A stretch of DNA of 16,464 nt from contig CAZJTF010000135.1 in assembly GCA_964548565.1 (NCBI GenBank), positions 1 through 16,464 of the forward strand. The letters run 5' to 3'. The stretch's first letter is position 1; every line of letters begins with the position of its first letter. The notes beneath the pieces were generated by a model. The model was not told the DNA's origin, did not search any database, and saw nothing but the letters and a program-made list of their open reading frames with translations. Below, piece after piece: positions 14,685 through 16,464 of this stretch. Origin of the DNA: CAYLLT01 sp964548565. GTDB taxonomy: Bacteria; Planctomycetota; Phycisphaerae; UBA1845; PWPN01. Made by a program: the position numbers and the translations under genes.

Positions 14685-16217
14685 ATGACGACTTTCTCCC
14701 TGCAATCTGTCGGGCGACGCGCGCTGTCAGTGTGCGCGGCCGGGCTGGTCTGGGTTTTCACCCCACCTGCGGCGATGACCGCCCCGCCCAACATCCTCGT
14801 CATCCTGTCGGACGAGCACAATGCGGGCGTCCTCGGCTGCTACGGAAATCGCATCATCCAGACTCCCAATATCGACCGCCTGGCCGCACGTGGAGTCCGC
14901 TTCGAAGCCGCCTACACGAATTCGCCGCTGTGCGTTCCCTGCCGCAGCTCGATGACGGCCGGCAAGTACGTCAGTCGGATCCGCGTATGGAACAATGCCT
15001 GCGAACTGCCCTCCGATGACATGCCCTCCATTGCGAGGATCATGAACGCCGCGGGGTATGAGTCGTATCTGTGCGGCAAGATGCACTACGACCGCGACCG
15101 CCGGTATGGCTTTACCGAGGTCGGCGGGAATATGAATAAGACTCAGAAGCAGGGGCGCGGGGGTCGCCGTGCGCCGGACGACTTCAAGCCGGCGAAGGGA
15201 GGAGAAACCTCCGCGCGATTCTCGCAGTTCCGCACGGGCGACGACTCGTCGGTTCTCAGCCACGATCGAAAGGTCACCGCCGGGACGATCGAGTTCCTCC
15301 GCGGCCGTCGCAGCGGCGATAAGCCGTTTTTCCTGATCGCGGGGTACCTGTCGCCGCATTTCCCGCTCGTCGTGCCGGACAAGTACTGGCGGATGTACGA
15401 AGGACGTGTGCCGATGCCGGAGATTCCGCCCGGGTATCTCGACACCCTCGCACTCAACTACCGGCATCTCCGCGCGGGGTTCAATGTCACGAACGTGCCC
15501 CCGGACACCGTGCGCCGATCGCGTGAGCTGTACTACGGACTGACGACCTGGCTGGACGACGAGATCGGCAAGGTGCTGCAGGCGCTGGAAGCCTCGGGGC
15601 AGATGGGCAACACCGTCGTGATTTACACCACCGACCATGGCGAGAACATGGGCGAGCACGGCATGTGGTGGAAGAGCTGCATGTTTGACTCGGCCGCGCG
15701 GATTCCGCTCATCATGTCGTGGCCGGGCCAACTGAAAGGCGGCGAGGTCCGCAGCGGCGCGTGCTCGCTCGTGGACCTGGTGCAGACAATCGCAGGAATC
15801 GGCGGCGCGACGGCACCGTCCGACTGGGACGGTGATTCGCTGCTCGCGTGGATGCGGGACGCGAGGGCACCCTGGAAGGATATGGCGGTGAGCGAATATT
15901 ACGCCCACCACATCGCCTCGGGCTACGTGATGATCCGGCAGGGTCGCTACAAGTACGTCTATCACACCCGTGCAGATGAAACGCACCGGCCACAGCGTGA
16001 GCTGTACGATCTGGCGTCCGACCCGCGCGAGTTGCGGAATCTCGCCGGCGAGTCGTCGCAACAGGATCGAATCGCGGCCATGCACACCAAACTCGTGCAG
16101 GAACTCGGTGAGGAACCGGACGTCACCGAAGCTCGTGCCCGCGCGGACCTGGCCAAAGGGTATGCCGCCGGTAGGTCCAGCCGTGCCCGCGCGGGGGCGC
16201 AGGCGGAGTCGGAATAA
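14685..16217 (+). CDS. secreted type I sulfatase
   Basis: 510 residues from ATG 14685, with GAGG eight bases upstream. A signal peptide covers about 1-33 (two Arg, hydrophobic core, PPAA). The alkaline-phosphatase-like fold follows: 'NILVILSDEHNAGVLGCYGN' at 36-55 with metal-binding Asp; the sulfatase signature CVPCR at 83-87, where Cys 83 is the residue converted to formylglycine, followed by SSMTAG; and 'TTDHGENMGEHGMWWK' at 315-330 with metal-binding Asp and His and a Lys. The pattern is closest to choline-sulfatase/polysaccharide-sulfatase types (S1). Position 4 of the signature is Cys, where Ser is usual; the C-x-P-x-R core is intact. The maturase (formylglycine-generating enzyme or anSME) is not in the window. 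The substrate is unknown, probably sulfated glycans. Confidence 0.94.
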   Translation: MTTFSLQSVGRRALSVCAAGLVWVFTPPAAMTAPPNILVILSDEHNAGVLGCYGNRIIQTPNIDRLAARGVRFEAAYTNSPLCVPCRSSMTAGKYVSRIRVWNNACELPSDDMPSIARIMNAAGYESYLCGKMHYDRDRRYGFTEVGGNMNKTQKQGRGGRRAPDDFKPAKGGETSARFSQFRTGDDSSVLSHDRKVTAGTIEFLRGRRSGDKPFFLIAGYLSPHFPLVVPDKYWRMYEGRVPMPEIPPGYLDTLALNYRHLRAGFNVTNVPPDTVRRSRELYYGLTTWLDDEIGKVLQALEASGQMGNTVVIYTTDHGENMGEHGMWWKSCMFDSAARIPLIMSWPGQLKGGEVRSGACSLVDLVQTIAGIGGATAPSDWDGDSLLAWMRDARAPWKDMAVSEYYAHHIASGYVMIRQGRYKYVYHTRADETHRPQRELYDLASDPRELRNLAGESSQQDRIAAMHTKLVQELGEEPDVTEARARADLAKGYAAGRSSRARAGAQAESE

Positions 16218-16234
16218 GCGAAATCGCGACGGCC

Positions 16235-16464
16235 TCACAGGAGGCGGAAGTGGTTGCTCGCGGCGGCGGCACAGTAAAAGACGCCGCAGCCAAGCAGGAT
16301 CCACCGGCACCAGGGCCGCCACGATGCGGCCACGAAGATGACGAATGCCACCTGCGTCAGTTTCGCGAGCGGTACTGACGGGCGAAGGCGCCTGGCTGCC
16401 GGACGAGCACGGGTAGTTCCGAACGATCGGGAATCGGTTTGATTCGGCTCATCATGCCTCGCGC
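16235..16464 (-). CDS. uncertain partial or small membrane-type reading frame at the right edge
   Basis: On the minus strand a frame open to the window edge ends at TGA 16235-16237. Its last part, from about 16360, reads as a Trp- and Ala-rich hydrophobic segment ('VAFVIFVAASW' ... 'WILLGCGVFYCAAAA'), like one or two membrane helices. The part nearer the edge is basic and unconvincing. In another frame, ATG 16455 opens a 32-residue reading frame that stops at 16357-16359, where CTG (16360-16358) overlaps the stop. The region is either the end of a gene starting outside the window or a very small membrane protein of about 38-41 residues. Convergent with the sulfatase, 17 nt between stops. Family not recognised. 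Confidence 0.3.
   Translation of the reverse strand, partial: ARHDEPNQTDSRSFGTTRARPAARRLRPSVPLAKLTQVAFVIFVAASWRPWCRWILLGCGVFYCAAAASNHFRLL

Noticed and set aside
14727..16322. 531-residue minus-strand frame covering the sulfatase
   Set aside because: Long only because of high GC; the plus strand encodes all sulfatase motifs. Composition is Arg/Pro/His-rich with no motif.

Overview
The window is high-GC DNA that reads like a member of the Planctomycetota. The support is the gene content: two Gfo/Idh/MocA-type oxidoreductases, a ThuA-HEAT protein, a type I sulfatase, an ECF sigma factor coupled by an ATGA overlap to a large Ser/Thr kinase with one membrane segment and a TPR-type tail, and secreted EF-hand and HEAT proteins. 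Taxonomy below phylum cannot be settled from this sequence. I saw no rRNA, tRNA, CRISPR array, insertion sequence or integrase. No stretch of more than about 300 bases lacks a gene. The longest gaps (3432-3631, 8213-8410, 9008-9234, 12737-12933, 14531-14684) hold leaders and hairpins, described below.

Layout. 1-774 (+) is the 3' part of an oxidoreductase. 809-2334 (-) is a two-gene unit of cysteine-rich proteins that are paralogues of each other; the second carries an extra C-terminal domain. 2496-3431 (+) is a HEAT-type lipoprotein, followed by a small siroheme/4Fe-4S reductase (3632-4333, +). 4357-8212 (-) is the sigma factor-kinase operon. The kinase is split by a run of 100 N, but the 55 bases on each side of the run are identical and collapsing them restores one 1005-residue frame, so the gap looks artificial. 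8411-9007 (+) is a secreted four-EF-hand protein with a structured leader and a terminator-like hairpin. 9235-12224 (+) is a Tat-exported Gfo/Idh/MocA oxidoreductase followed by a secreted ThuA-HEAT protein. 12257-12736 (-) is a YciF-like ferritin-fold protein. 12934-14530 (-) is a second ECF sigma factor overlapping a PilT-like ATPase with altered motifs. 14685-16217 (+) is a secreted sulfatase. The right edge holds an uncertain partial reading frame on the minus strand.

How the genes fit together. The sulfatase, oxidoreductases and ThuA protein fit export-linked breakdown of (sulfated) sugars, which is common in this phylum. The two sigma-factor units look like separate regulatory modules. 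The points most worth following are the tandem cysteine-motif paralogues with a possible glycosyltransferase-like fusion, the sigma factor/degenerate PilT pair with a candidate ECF-type promoter, and the false assembly gap inside the kinase.
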